64,000 nucleotides of DNA from Streptomyces malachitofuscus (GCF_014650055.1 NZ_BMUF01000013.1:186001-250000); one strand, 5' to 3'. Counted from the first letter of the stretch, positions 27,146 to 36,203 are shown. Program-made: numbers and translations. The notes: generated by a model not told the origin, from the letters alone.

Positions 27146-28270
27146 CTACCTCCCGTACCGCCGGGCCACCGCGTGGAACGCCTCCTTGGGTTCCCAGTGC
27201 CAGCCGGAGGACGGGTCGTCCGGGTCGTCCCTGACGGACTTCGTGATGCTGTAGCTCGCCATGTCGAGGTCGAAGCGCGGTGCGTCCGGGCGGTGCGGGG
27301 TGTCCGGGGTGACGAACTCGAAGACCATCGCCGCGTACAGGCCCATCGACGCGAAGACGTCGAGCAGATCGGTCACGTACCCGGCCTGCACCCGCTCGCT
27401 GCGGACCAGGCCGCCCTTGATCTCCGGCGGGTCCTTCTCGTGGTCGACCGCTTCCCATCCCATCCCGCCCGCCTCCGGCGCGCCGACGTACGTGCACGTG
27501 CCGAACTCGGTGATGGCGAGCGGCTTGCCCCAGCGCTGGAAGCGGCGCAGCTCGCGGACGTGATCGCGGCGCCGGGGGTGGTACGAGTAGTAGTCGATGC
27601 CGACGACGTCGAAGAGGTCCCAGTCGACCGTGTCGTCCTGCGCGGCGGCGTAGCTCAGCCGGCCGCCGAAGACGGAACGGCCGGTCGCCGCCGCCTTCGC
27701 CGTGAAGCGGTCGAGGCGGCGTTGCATCACCTCCCAGTCGACCGTGCCGTTCTTGAGGTTCTCGATGCGCTCCAGGACCGTCCCGCCGGGCACGATGCCC
27801 GGCACGAACAGCCAGAACTCGCAGCCCACGCTCAGCTCGACGCTCGCCCCCTGCCGGCGCAGCCGCTCCGCGAACCGCCCGCACTCCGCGAGGTGTTCGA
27901 GGATGTCCCGCTCCGGCACGTCCCCGAGGGTCGGCTGGAGCCAGACGTGCAGCCCGCGTTCGGCGGCCTCCGCGGCGGTCGCGGTCAGCCGCTCCACGCC
28001 GTCGCCGGTGACGTCGATCGTGTCGGCGTGCAACTCGTCGCGGATGGCGCGTACGTCGGCCCGCATCCTGCGCGCGCTCCACGCCGTACCCGGCGTCTCC
28101 CCCGCCCCCACCGTGTAGACCACCCCGTGCCGGCGCAGTCCGCGTCCTCCCGGCGCCACCGCCCGTGCCTGACCTGCCGGTGCCGCCGCCGCGGTGAGTC
28201 CCACCGCCGCCGCTCCGGCCAGGAACCGCGCCCGGCTGATTCCCCGTTGTCCGTTCCCCGTGTTCTCCAT
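27146..28270 (-). CDS. secreted glycoside-hydrolase-like (TIM-barrel) protein
   Basis: 374-residue exported protein. The N-terminus MENTGNGQRGISRARFLAGA resembles a Tat signal but has R-A-R instead of a strict twin arginine. The mature part looks like a clan-A TIM barrel: VELSVGCEFWLFVPG (putative acid/base Glu), FDVVGIDYYSYHPRRRDHV and KPLAITEFGTCTYVGAPEAG (putative nucleophile Glu). Homologues in Streptomyces are often labelled abortive phage infection proteins, a label the sequence does not support. Substrate unknown. An alternative ATG lies at 28279. Not coupled to the downstream ArsR-type gene, which is separated by the operator repeat. Confidence 0.75.
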   Translation of the reverse strand: MENTGNGQRGISRARFLAGAAAVGLTAAAAPAGQARAVAPGGRGLRRHGVVYTVGAGETPGTAWSARRMRADVRAIRDELHADTIDVTGDGVERLTATAAEAAERGLHVWLQPTLGDVPERDILEHLAECGRFAERLRRQGASVELSVGCEFWLFVPGIVPGGTVLERIENLKNGTVDWEVMQRRLDRFTAKAAATGRSVFGGRLSYAAAQDDTVDWDLFDVVGIDYYSYHPRRRDHVRELRRFQRWGKPLAITEFGTCTYVGAPEAGGMGWEAVDHEKDPPEIKGGLVRSERVQAGYVTDLLDVFASMGLYAAMVFEFVTPDTPHRPDAPRFDLDMASYSITKSVRDDPDDPSSGWHWEPKEAFHAVARRYGR

Positions 28271-28498
28271 GCCGCCCACTGTGCCGAGCCGGCCCCCGCG
28301 GGGCCGTACGCCATCGGTCTACGGCGGGCCGACCAAGGTATGCGGCGCCCGCGACCTCCGTCGGCCCGGCGTAAGTCCGACCGGACGATGAACTGCCGAA
28401 GACGCCGTTGGCGTGACGTTTCGCCGCCGCCGCAACCGCGGTGGCCGCGCGCGGGCTCCTGTACCGCAGAACCGACACCCTTGGGTGAGGAGACCGAC

Positions 28499-28834
28499 AT
28501 GACCGCGACCGCCGCTTTCGAGTACGGCCCGAACCGTGACTTCGTCGACCCCTACGCCGTCGAGGACGGCACGGGCTCCGCCTGGTGGCCCCCGGCGGAC
28601 GGACAGCCGGCCGGCGACTACCTGCTGGCCCCGCCCCACCCCGCCGACCGCATCGACACCGTCGTCGGCACCGCCATCGACCCGCGCGACCGCCGCCGGC
28701 TGGAGCTGCACGCCGCGCTGACCGCCGCCGGCATCCCGCCGCGTCCCGAGGACCGCGAGGCCATCGAGAGCCTGAGCGCGCTGTCCGGCAGCATCAACAC
28801 CACCATCCAGCGCTGGCTGCACCACACCCTGTGA
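28499..28834 (+). CDS. hypothetical protein (111 aa)
   Basis: 111-residue soluble protein that I do not recognise. It begins MTATAAFEYGPNRDFVDPYA, has a Pro-rich middle, then two helical segments (DTVVGTAIDPRDRRRLELHA and REDREAIESLSALSG-like) and ends TIQRWLHHTL. No signal peptide, membrane segment or metal motif. The ATG is preceded by GAGGAG at good spacing, and codon use matches neighbours, so it is likely a real gene. It converges on the NarL-type regulator with a 10-bp gap. Confidence 0.65.
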   Translation: MTATAAFEYGPNRDFVDPYAVEDGTGSAWWPPADGQPAGDYLLAPPHPADRIDTVVGTAIDPRDRRRLELHAALTAAGIPPRPEDREAIESLSALSGSINTTIQRWLHHTL

Positions 28835-28844
28835 ACCGCCGGGC

Positions 28845-29507
28845 TCACGCCCTCCCCGGCGCCACCAGTCCCGACTCGTAGGCCACGATCACCAGTTGGG
28901 CCCGGTCCCGGACGCCGAGCTTGCCCATGATCCGGCTCACATGGGTCTTCGCGGTGAGCGGGCTCAGCCCCAGCGACTCGGCGATCTCGGTGTTGTTCAG
29001 GCCCCGGGCGACCAGGGCGAGCACCTCGCGTTCGCGGTCCGACAGACACTCGGGGCCGGCGGCGACCGGCACCGACGGGCTCCGGAGGAAACGTTCGATC
29101 AGGCGGGCCGTGGGGCCCGGGGAGAGCAGGGCGTCGCCCGCCGCGACCGTGCGGATGGCGTCGAGGAGTTCGGCCGGTCTGGTGTCCTTCACCAGGAACC
29201 CCGAGGCGCCCGCGCGCAGCGCGTCCACGATGTTCTCGTCGGTGTCGTAGGTGGTGAGCACGAGGACCCTGACCCCCGCCAGGTCGTCGTCGGCGGCGAT
29301 CAGACGGGTCGCCTCGATGCCGTCGAGGTCGGGCATGCGGATGTCCATGACGACGAGGTCGGCGCGCTCGGTGCGGGCCAGCTCCGCCGCCTGCCGGCCG
29401 GTGGCGGCCTGGCCGACGACCTCCATGTCGGGCGCCGACTCGACGAGCATCGCGAACGCCTCCCGTACGAGGGTCTGGTCGTCGGCGAGCAGCACGCGGA
29501 TCGTCAT
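28845..29507 (-). CDS. NarL/LuxR-family response regulator
   Basis: 220-residue response regulator. The receiver domain (1-120) has Asp9/Asp10, phospho-acceptor Asp55 in VVMDIRMPD, and Lys in VKDTRPAELL. The C-terminal LuxR-type HTH (about 155-215) reads LSDREREVLALVARGLNN then TEIAESLGLSPLTAKTHVSR. Its ATG overlaps the kinase stop by 4 bp, so it is the kinase's partner. The adjacent MMPL exporter, upstream on the same strand, is the most likely target (inference), possibly through the 16-bp palindrome at 33026-33041. Confidence 0.94.
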   Translation of the reverse strand: MTIRVLLADDQTLVREAFAMLVESAPDMEVVGQAATGRQAAELARTERADLVVMDIRMPDLDGIEATRLIAADDDLAGVRVLVLTTYDTDENIVDALRAGASGFLVKDTRPAELLDAIRTVAAGDALLSPGPTARLIERFLRSPSVPVAAGPECLSDREREVLALVARGLNNTEIAESLGLSPLTAKTHVSRIMGKLGVRDRAQLVIVAYESGLVAPGRA

Positions 29508-30748
29508 CCGGCGGTCCCTTCCCGTGTCGCGGTCGTCAGCGGCAGCGTCGCGGTCACCCGGAAGCCGCCGCCCTGCCCTGGCCCGGCGTCGAGTGTGCCA
29601 CCCACGCTGCGGGCCCGTTCGCGCATGCCGACGAGGCCGAATCCGGGGGTGCCGCCGGGGATGGGGCCGGTACCGTCGTCGGTGACCGACAGGTGCAGGG
29701 CGCCGTCCTCCTCGCGCAGGTCGACGCGGACCGCCGGTTCGGGCCCGGCGTGCCGTACGGCGTTGGTGAGCGCCTCCTGCACGAGCCGGTAGGCGGCGGC
29801 CCCGACGGCGGGCGGCACGGGACCCTCGACCCGGACGGCCGGTTCCACCCGGGCCCCGGCCAGCCGCGCGGCCTCCACCAGATCGGGTACGCCGTCGAGC
29901 CCGGCCAGCGGCCCCCGGGCGTCCGCCGGACCGGCGTTGTCGCGCAGCACCTCCAGGGTCGTACGGAGTTCACCGCGCGCGGTCCGGCAGGTGTCGGCGA
30001 TGTCGTCGAGGGCCTTGGCGACGGTCGTCCGGTCGAGGCGCTCGGGGTCGGCGGCCAGGACGTGCGCGGCGACGGAGGTCTGCACGCCGATGAGGGTGAT
30101 GCTGTGGGCGAGCAGGTCGTGCAGGTCGCGGGCGATGCGCAGGCGTTCCTCGGCGACCCGGCGGCGGGCCTCCTCCTCACGGGTGCGTTCGGCCCGTTCG
30201 GCACGCTCGACGATGGCGGTGACGTACTGGCGGTAGAAGCGGACGTCGACGCCCAGGAAGAGCACGGCGACGACCCAGCCGGTGATGCGGACCAGCTCCA
30301 CGACGCCGTCGGGGTTGGTGAGGGCGTTCATGGTGAGGGTCGTGCCGATGAGGACGGTGCCGAGGAGCAGGGTGCGGCGCGGTGTGCTGGTCGCGGCGAC
30401 CGTGTAGAGGGCGACCAAGGACGCGGCGACGGGTGCGGCGTGGTTGTTGTCGAGGGCGTGGTACGGCACGACCGGCGCCATCACCAGCAGCAGGACCAGC
30501 AGCGGGCGGCGGCGGCGCCACGGCAGCGGCGCATGGGCGGCGAGCAGCAGGGTCCAGCCGAGCGCGTCGGGCCGGCGGTCGTGGTCGACGAGCAGCGTGA
30601 GGGCCGTGGCGAGCACGGCGGTGCACGCGGCGAGGATCGCGTCGTTGCGGACGGCGTGCGGGGCGGTCAGGGGGTCGCGGCTGATCGCCGTCATGATCCG
30701 CTCGCCGGTGCGGGGGCGCTGCACTGCCTGCGCTGTCTTCGTGGGCAC
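29504..30748 (-). CDS. sensor histidine kinase (HisKA_3/NarX-like)
   Basis: About 414-residue membrane kinase. Four to five hydrophobic helices (roughly residues 30-160) without a large extracellular loop suggest sensing within or at the membrane. The dimerisation box ERLRIARDLHDLLAHSITL carries phospho-accepting His near 210; the ATPase has AYRLVQEALTNAVRHAG (N-box), VTDDGTGPIPG and GFGLVGMRERARSVGG. Start uncertain: GTG at 30748 has GGAGG nine bases upstream; ATG at 30757 directly abuts that site, and ATG at 30694 is also possible. Coupled to the NarL-type regulator by ATGA. Confidence 0.92.
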   Translation of the reverse strand: MPTKTAQAVQRPRTGERIMTAISRDPLTAPHAVRNDAILAACTAVLATALTLLVDHDRRPDALGWTLLLAAHAPLPWRRRRPLLVLLLVMAPVVPYHALDNNHAAPVAASLVALYTVAATSTPRRTLLLGTVLIGTTLTMNALTNPDGVVELVRITGWVVAVLFLGVDVRFYRQYVTAIVERAERAERTREEEARRRVAEERLRIARDLHDLLAHSITLIGVQTSVAAHVLAADPERLDRTTVAKALDDIADTCRTARGELRTTLEVLRDNAGPADARGPLAGLDGVPDLVEAARLAGARVEPAVRVEGPVPPAVGAAAYRLVQEALTNAVRHAGPEPAVRVDLREEDGALHLSVTDDGTGPIPGGTPGFGLVGMRERARSVGGTLDAGPGQGGGFRVTATLPLTTATREGTAG

Positions 30749-30768
30749 GGGGTTCATCCTCCGGGAGG

Positions 30769-30799
30769 AGGGCGCCCCTCCGGGAGGGAGGGGCGCCCT
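30769..30799. terminator. hairpin terminator after the MMPL gene
   Basis: Perfect 13-bp arms AGGGCGCCCCTCC (30769-30781) and GGAGGGGCGCCCT (30787-30799), loop of five. It lies between the MMPL stop (30818) and the kinase start, so the exporter and the two-component system are probably separate transcripts. Confidence 0.8.
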
Positions 30800-30817
30800 G
30801 CTGTCGCGTGCGGGCGG

Positions 30818-32902
30818 CTACACGGGTTCCGGCTGCCGTTCGCGCGGGGCCGGCTCCGGCGCCCGGGAGAGCCTGCCGGGCCACCACATCCGGCGGCGCA
30901 GCAGCACGCTCGCCGTGGTGACGAGGTAGGTCCGGACGAGGAACGTGTCGAGGAGGACGCCGACCGCGATGACGAAGCCGAGTTCGACCAGCGGCACCAG
31001 GGGCAGGGTGGTGAGGACGGCGAACGTCGCGGCGAGGACGATGCCCGCGGAGGCGATCACCCCGCCCGTGGTGCGCAGTGCGGTGAGCGCGGCGGCCTCG
31101 GGTTCGGCGCCGTTCAGGGACTCCTCCCGCATGCGGTGCATGAGGAAGATGCCGTAGTCGACGCCGAGGGCGACCAGGAACACGAAGGACAGCAGCCCGA
31201 GTCCGGGGTCGGTGCCGGCGAAGCCGAACAGCGGCTCGAAGACCAGCCCGCCGATGCCGAGGGCGGCGCCCCAGACGGCGGCCACGGCGGCGAGCAGCAG
31301 CAGCGGCGCGACGAGGCTGCGCAGCAGCACCACGAGGATCACGAACACGGCGGCGAGCACCAGCGGCACGATCACCTTGCGGTCGCGTGCCTCGCTGTCG
31401 GCGAGGTCGAGCTGCTGGGCGCTGGGACCGCCCACGTAGGCACCGTGGTCGTCGTCGAGCGCCTCGCGCAGGGCCTCGATGGTGCGGGTCTCGCCCGGCG
31501 ACTCGGGGGCGGCGGTGGTGAACACGGAGATCTCGGTCCAGCCCTCGCCGCTGCGTCCGGCGGCTGCCTCCGCGACCCCGTCGGTGGAGCGGGCCTCGTT
31601 CACCACTGCCTCGGCCCGGTCGGTGGGCGCCATCACAGTGAGCGGCTGGGAACTCCGCTCGGGGTACTCCTCCGCCAGGGTCCGCATCGCGGCGATGGAC
31701 TCGGGCCGGTCGGTGAAGGCGTCCTCCTGCTTGAGGTCGCCGCTGAGGTTGAGGGTGCCGAGGGCGAGGGCGCCCAGGAGCACGGCGCCGCCCGCGAGGA
31801 CGGTGGCGGGGCGCCGGGCGGCCGAGGTGCCCATGGCGGCGAACAGCGACCGGCGTGCCTTGGGCGTACTGCCGAAGGCGGGGATCAGCGGCCAGAACAC
31901 GCGCCGCCCGAGCAGCACGAGAACGGCCGGGAGCAGGGTCGTCATGGCGACGAGCGCGGCGAGCACCCCGATCATGCCGACCGGACCCATGCCCCTGCTG
32001 CTGTTGAGGTCGGCGGCGAGCAGGCACAGCAGTCCGGCGGCGACGGTGCCGGACGAGGCGAGGATCGCCGGCCCGCAGCCGCGCAGGGCGGCACGCATGG
32101 CGTCGTACGGGCGTTCGTGGCGCCGCAGTTCCTCGCGGTAGCGGGAGACGAGCAGCAACGCGTAGTCGGTGCCGGCGCCGAGGACGAGGACGGTCATGAT
32201 GCCGCCGCTCTGGCCGGTGATGGTGACGTCGAACAGCTCGTGGAGCCCGTACCCGGCGGCCATCGCCACGGCGGCGGCGACGCCCGCGACGGCGAGCGGC
32301 ACCAGCCACAGGAACGGGCTGCGGTAGATCAGCACGAGCAGCACGGTGACGACGCCGAGGGTGGCCATCAGCAGGGTGCCGTCGATGGTCTCGAACACCT
32401 TGCCCATGTCGGTGTTGAGCGCGCCGGGCCCGCCGACCTCGACGCTCAGCCCGCCGCCGCCGTCGGCGATCTCGCGCACCCCGTCGACGAACGCGTCCCT
32501 GGCCTCCTCGTCCTGGCCCGGCTCGGTGCTGGAGACCGGGTACATGAGGGTGCTGCCGTCCTCGGAGGGAATGCCCCGCGGCCGCTGCGACAACTCGAAG
32601 CCGCTCTCCACCTCGGCGACCTGCCCGGCGGCCGCCTCCCGGTCACCGGCGGTCAGCCCGCCCTCCCGGTGGTACACCAGCACCAGGTCGGTGGACTCCC
32701 CGCCCGGCAACTCGTCCTGGATACGCGCCACCTGCGTCGAATCGGCACCGTCGGGCAGATAGTCCACGGCCCGGTTCTGCTGCACCTCGCCGAACTTCCC
32801 GGCCAGCGGCCCGACGAGCACGAGCGCGGCCAGCCACAGCCCCACCACCACCCACGGCACGGCACGCCGCCGCCGCCCAGTACCTGTCCTTACGGCCCCC
32901 AT
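30818..32902 (-). CDS. MMPL-family RND transporter
   Basis: 694-residue inner-membrane exporter of the actinobacterial MMPL (RND) type, likely exporting lipids or hydrophobic compounds with proton motive force. Two homologous halves are visible: TM1 (PWVVVGLWLAALVLVG), a large periplasmic loop, then a TM cluster containing GAGTDYALLLVSRYREEL; the second half repeats this with GVDYGIFLMHRMREESLNG. ATG at 32902 follows GGAGGGGA. A palindrome in the divergent promoter region and the neighbouring two-component system suggest inducible expression. The C-terminal tail is Arg/Pro-rich. Confidence 0.93.
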   Translation of the reverse strand: MGAVRTGTGRRRRAVPWVVVGLWLAALVLVGPLAGKFGEVQQNRAVDYLPDGADSTQVARIQDELPGGESTDLVLVYHREGGLTAGDREAAAGQVAEVESGFELSQRPRGIPSEDGSTLMYPVSSTEPGQDEEARDAFVDGVREIADGGGGLSVEVGGPGALNTDMGKVFETIDGTLLMATLGVVTVLLVLIYRSPFLWLVPLAVAGVAAAVAMAAGYGLHELFDVTITGQSGGIMTVLVLGAGTDYALLLVSRYREELRRHERPYDAMRAALRGCGPAILASSGTVAAGLLCLLAADLNSSRGMGPVGMIGVLAALVAMTTLLPAVLVLLGRRVFWPLIPAFGSTPKARRSLFAAMGTSAARRPATVLAGGAVLLGALALGTLNLSGDLKQEDAFTDRPESIAAMRTLAEEYPERSSQPLTVMAPTDRAEAVVNEARSTDGVAEAAAGRSGEGWTEISVFTTAAPESPGETRTIEALREALDDDHGAYVGGPSAQQLDLADSEARDRKVIVPLVLAAVFVILVVLLRSLVAPLLLLAAVAAVWGAALGIGGLVFEPLFGFAGTDPGLGLLSFVFLVALGVDYGIFLMHRMREESLNGAEPEAAALTALRTTGGVIASAGIVLAATFAVLTTLPLVPLVELGFVIAVGVLLDTFLVRTYLVTTASVLLRRRMWWPGRLSRAPEPAPRERQPEPV

Positions 32903-33025
32903 GAGACGGGCTCCCCTCCGATCCGACATCTGCAACACCCCCCACCCTCCCGCCGGACAGGCGCCGGAACGTCGGACGTGAGGGCGAGTTGGGGGGTACT
33001 GCGGGGGGCGGCACGGGGGCGGGGT

Positions 33026-33041
33026 TACTCCCGCGGGAGTA
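33026..33041. promoter_or_regulatory. 16-bp palindrome in divergent MMPL / GNAT-TM promoter region
   Basis: TACTCCCGCGGGAGTA is a perfect palindrome, 124 bp upstream of the MMPL start and 47 bp upstream of the GNAT-membrane gene. It is a candidate operator for the NarL-type regulator or another factor; no experimental link is implied. Confidence 0.5.
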
Positions 33042-33088
33042 CCGGGCCGGAGCATGCCGTTGCCGTGTGTGTGCGGGGTGGGCTATTC

Positions 33089-34315
33089 ATGACCTTCATG
33101 ACCACGGTGTCGACACGACCGGCCGATCCCTCCGAACTCGCCCGGATCCGTTCCTTGTTGGAAACCTCGTACGGAGCGGAGCCGGCGCCGTCGAGGGAGG
33201 CGCTGGAGCATCTTCTGCGCCATGGCCTGGTGCGGGTGGCCGAGGTGGACGGAGCGGTGGCGGGGTGTGCCGCGGCGGAGTCGCCGTCCCCGGGGCACAT
33301 GCGTCTGTGCGCGGTCGCCGTCGCGTCCGGAGCGCGGCGTCGGGGGGTCGGCGCACGGCTGGTGCGGGAGATCCTCGAGGAGGTCCCGGAGGCGCCCGGG
33401 GACCGGCCCACCATTTCCGCCGTCGTCGGTACCGGCGATCTGGACGCCGCTCGCTTCCTGCTCGCCTGCGGGTTCATAGGGACCCGGGTCTTCAAGGCCG
33501 GGCGGGACGGGGGGCTTCGCATCCAGTACCAGCACAAGCTGCGGGTCGACTATGTGGACCCCGATGCCCGCCATCTGGTGCCGGCCGCGCTGCCGGAACA
33601 GCTCACACAGTCCCTGGCCCCCGACGACCACGCCGTGACGGGTCTGGTCATCCTGGCCGAGGGGCCCGCCTTCGAGGTCACCCGGTTCGAGCGGGACGAT
33701 CCGGCGTCGCTGCAGTCCGGGGAGGCGGCCGCGGGTATCGCCTTCTCCGGGTCGCTGCTGGCCGCCATCACCTTCCTGCTGGGCATCTCGTTCACGTCGG
33801 ACCGGTTCCCCGACGACGTACGCCTGGTCCTCATCGGTTCGACCTTCAGCACCATGCTGTCCCTGATCGTGTACGCGAGCGCGTCCGGTGAACTGGCCAG
33901 GATCCGCGCCAACTCCTTCGGCCGGATCATGAAGTGGGGGAACGTACTCTCCGAGTTCGGCGGCGTGCTGCCGTTCCTGATCACGCTGCCGGTCATCTAC
34001 GCGGGGGTCGGCCACAACCGGTGGATCACCCTGCTCCTGGCGCTGGTGGCCGGTGCGGCGATCGCGGGATACGAGTGGTCCGAGTTCTCCATCGCCCACC
34101 GTTTCCGCAACACCGGCATCGGCTTCGTCCTCATGGTCCTCACCGCCGTCTCACCTCTGTACGGCGCCGCCGCGGTGACCACCGGCACGGTGAGCTGGCC
34201 GTGGGCGCTGCTCCTGATCGTGACGCTCACGGCGCGCACGTGGCTGTATCTGGCCCGCCGCGGTCCGGAGGCCGGGATCGCCAAGCGCCGTATGCAGTGG
34301 CAGATCAGGGAGTGA
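33089..34315 (+). CDS. GNAT acetyltransferase fused to a six-helix membrane domain
   Basis: 408-residue protein with two unrelated parts. Residues 1-155 form a GNAT domain: motif A MRLCAVAVASGARRRGVGAR (71-90, with the R/QxxGxG acetyl-CoA loop) and motif B region AARFLLACGFIG (120-131). After a 55-residue linker come six predicted TM helices (215-234, 244-264, 287-305, 312-328, 343-362, 370-388), ending in a basic tail. ATG at 33089; M4 at 33098 or GTG at 33071 are alternatives. The stop overlaps the convergent DAAO stop by 11 bp. I do not know a named family with this architecture; the acetylated substrate may be membrane-bound (inference). Confidence 0.8.
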   Translation: MTFMTTVSTRPADPSELARIRSLLETSYGAEPAPSREALEHLLRHGLVRVAEVDGAVAGCAAAESPSPGHMRLCAVAVASGARRRGVGARLVREILEEVPEAPGDRPTISAVVGTGDLDAARFLLACGFIGTRVFKAGRDGGLRIQYQHKLRVDYVDPDARHLVPAALPEQLTQSLAPDDHAVTGLVILAEGPAFEVTRFERDDPASLQSGEAAAGIAFSGSLLAAITFLLGISFTSDRFPDDVRLVLIGSTFSTMLSLIVYASASGELARIRANSFGRIMKWGNVLSEFGGVLPFLITLPVIYAGVGHNRWITLLLALVAGAAIAGYEWSEFSIAHRFRNTGIGFVLMVLTAVSPLYGAAAVTTGTVSWPWALLLIVTLTARTWLYLARRGPEAGIAKRRMQWQIRE

Positions 34316-35273
34316 GGGACAGCAACCGCAGCACCGTGTCCGCCGTTTCGCGGCCGCATCCCCAGGACAGCGTGACTCCGCCGCCGCCGTGGCCGTAGCT
34401 GTGCACGACCGTGGTGGTGCCGAGACGTTCCTCCTCGAACCTGATCTCCGGTCGCGCCGGCCGCAGTCCGACCCGGCACTCGATCACCCGGGCGTCCGCC
34501 AGCCGCGGGTCGATCTCCGCGCACCGCTGAACGATGCGGCGGGCCGTGTCGCCGTCCGGGTCGGTGTCCCAGCTGCCGGGTTCGGCGGTGCCTCCGAGAA
34601 CGACGGTGTCCACATGAGGGTAGATGTAGACGAGGCTCTCCGCTCCGGGTGTGTCGTCGCAGAAGAACTCGCGGATGCCGGGGTTCTCGACGACGACCAG
34701 CTGACCGCGTACCGGCTCGAGGGACGGGTCGGGGACGAGGGAGCGGGCCCCGGTGCCCGCGCAGTTGACGACGACGGGCCCCGGTCGTTCGCGCAGAACG
34801 TCGGCGAGGGTGTCGTAGTGGTGGCGGCGCATCCGGCCGCCGGCGTCCCGCAGCCGCCGTGCGAGGTGGGCGAGGTAGCGCGGCATGTCGACGACCGGGG
34901 CCCGGTAGCGCCATCCGGTGACGAATCCGGGCACGAGTTCGTCGGAGGTGCACTGCCGGGCGCCGACCAGGGGTGCCCAGACGGGAAGGTCGCACGGGAT
35001 GCGGGACTGCTGGGTGCCCTCCACCAGCCGCACCCCGCTGTCCTCGTCGTCGCTCAGCCCGGTCAGGGCGCCGAGGGTGTCGCGGCTCCAGCGCTCCACC
35101 AGTCCGGCGGGGCGTACGAGGTAGGGGTCCCACATCGCGCCGGCCGCGGCCGAGGTGGTCGCAGCCGGTTCCCGGCCGGTGACGACCTCCACGTCCACTC
35201 CGCGCTCCGCCAGGCAGACGGCCGTCGTCAGCCCCATGACACCCGCACCGATGACCAGAACGCTGTCCGCCAC
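34305..35273 (-). CDS. D-amino-acid oxidase family FAD enzyme
   Basis: 322-residue FAD-dependent oxidase. The Rossmann motif VLVIGAGVMGLTTAVCLAER (about 5-24), the substrate/FAD region TTSAAAGAMWDPY, VVVNCAGTGARSL, VRGQLVVVENPG and the C-terminal HSYGHGGGGVTLSWG identify it as a DAAO-type enzyme, which oxidatively deaminates D-amino acids to keto acids, ammonia and H2O2. GTG at 35273 has AGGAG seven bases upstream. Length is close to the family's ~320-345 residues. It may recycle D-amino acids from cell-wall turnover. Transcribed alone, converging on the GNAT-membrane gene. Confidence 0.93.
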   Translation of the reverse strand: MADSVLVIGAGVMGLTTAVCLAERGVDVEVVTGREPAATTSAAAGAMWDPYLVRPAGLVERWSRDTLGALTGLSDDEDSGVRLVEGTQQSRIPCDLPVWAPLVGARQCTSDELVPGFVTGWRYRAPVVDMPRYLAHLARRLRDAGGRMRRHHYDTLADVLRERPGPVVVNCAGTGARSLVPDPSLEPVRGQLVVVENPGIREFFCDDTPGAESLVYIYPHVDTVVLGGTAEPGSWDTDPDGDTARRIVQRCAEIDPRLADARVIECRVGLRPARPEIRFEEERLGTTTVVHSYGHGGGGVTLSWGCGRETADTVLRLLSLTP

Positions 35274-35370
35274 TGCTCGTCTCCTGTAGGGAGTCGCCGA
35301 CTTGCCCGGAGCATTCAGCATGACATCACTACAGGTGGGGCGTCCGGACCGGCGTGGTCGGCGGTTCCGG

Positions 35371-36075
35371 TCAGGACGGTGTGCGGGCTGCCGCTGCCAG
35401 GAGGCGGGTGATGTCGTCCGAGCAGATGGTGAGGGCCGCGCCGACCGTGGCGAGGGCGTCGCGTTCGGCGGGGGTGTAGGGGCCGTCGGCGAGGGCGATG
35501 CGGGCGCCCTGGAGGAGGATGGACTCGCGGCCGGGGGCGGCGAGGTGCGGGGCGAGGGGGTCGAGGGCCTCGTGGAGCTCGATGGCGAGGCCCGCCGCGC
35601 AGGGTTCGCCGGTGAAGCGGCCGGTGTCGGCCTCCAGGGCCTCGACGAGCGCGGCCAGCTGCTCCTCCGTGCAGTCGTCGAAGCCGGCCGCGCGCACCCC
35701 GACCGCGGCCGTCTCCAGGGAGGCGCGGGAGCAGACGCCGCCCGCGGCCAGGACCGCGAGGGCGACGGTGTGGACGGCGTCGCGGAGCATCGCGGAGAAG
35801 CGGGTGGTGGTGGGGTGGTCCAGCACGTCGGTGCCGTAGTGGCGGCGGCAGGCGGCGCACTCGACGGTCGGTGCGGACTCGCCGCGCGGCAGCACGGGCA
35901 CGCCGAGCAGGGTGAAGCGGCGGCGTCCGGTGAGCCGCTGGTAGTTGCGGTCGCCGCCGCAGCCGGGGCAGAAGAACTCCCCGTCGCCGACGGCCGTCCA
36001 CGCGGTGCGGGTGCCCATGAGGCGCGACAGTCCGACAGCGGCGGCACGGCCGTTGGGTCCCCGTTCTGGCAGCAC
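35371..36075 (-). CDS. TerB-like protein with N-terminal zinc ribbon
   Basis: 234-residue cytoplasmic protein. The first 65 residues carry two Cys pairs, FFCPGCGGDRNYQ and VECAACRRHYG, forming a zinc ribbon. The rest is all-helical and TerB-like: VHTVALAVLAAGGVCSRAS... and the acidic signature ALADGPYTPAERDALATVGA (a D/E-containing loop as in tellurite-resistance TerB). GTG at 36075 has GGAGG eight bases upstream; ATG at 36018 would remove part of the N-terminus but not the zinc ribbon. Function is unclear; TerB domains are linked to metal and membrane stress. Monocistronic. Confidence 0.82.
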   Translation of the reverse strand: MLPERGPNGRAAAVGLSRLMGTRTAWTAVGDGEFFCPGCGGDRNYQRLTGRRRFTLLGVPVLPRGESAPTVECAACRRHYGTDVLDHPTTTRFSAMLRDAVHTVALAVLAAGGVCSRASLETAAVGVRAAGFDDCTEEQLAALVEALEADTGRFTGEPCAAGLAIELHEALDPLAPHLAAPGRESILLQGARIALADGPYTPAERDALATVGAALTICSDDITRLLAAAARTPS

Positions 36076-36203
36076 GTCGCACCTCCATCAACGCCACAGC
36101 ACCATCGCCGCGCTTGCGTGATGTTAGCCACATCCGTGAGGCTGAGTCAGTACCCCTGACGAGACCTTCCCGTGACCTGCACACTCATTGGCCGGTAAAC
36201 GAC

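Noticed and set aside
27146..28270. Annotation as abortive phage infection protein / defence gene
   Set aside because: Exported TIM-barrel protein with hydrolase-like Glu motifs; no defence genes nearby.
28845..32902. MMPL, kinase and regulator as one operon
   Set aside because: A strong hairpin (30769-30799) lies between the MMPL stop and the kinase start, so separate transcripts are more likely.
29693..33088. Long plus-strand open frame running into the GNAT-TM gene (1540 codons in total)
   Set aside because: Opposite the kinase and MMPL genes; low-complexity Gly/Asp/His/Gln composition typical of antisense frames in GC-rich DNA. Only the part from 33089 is real.
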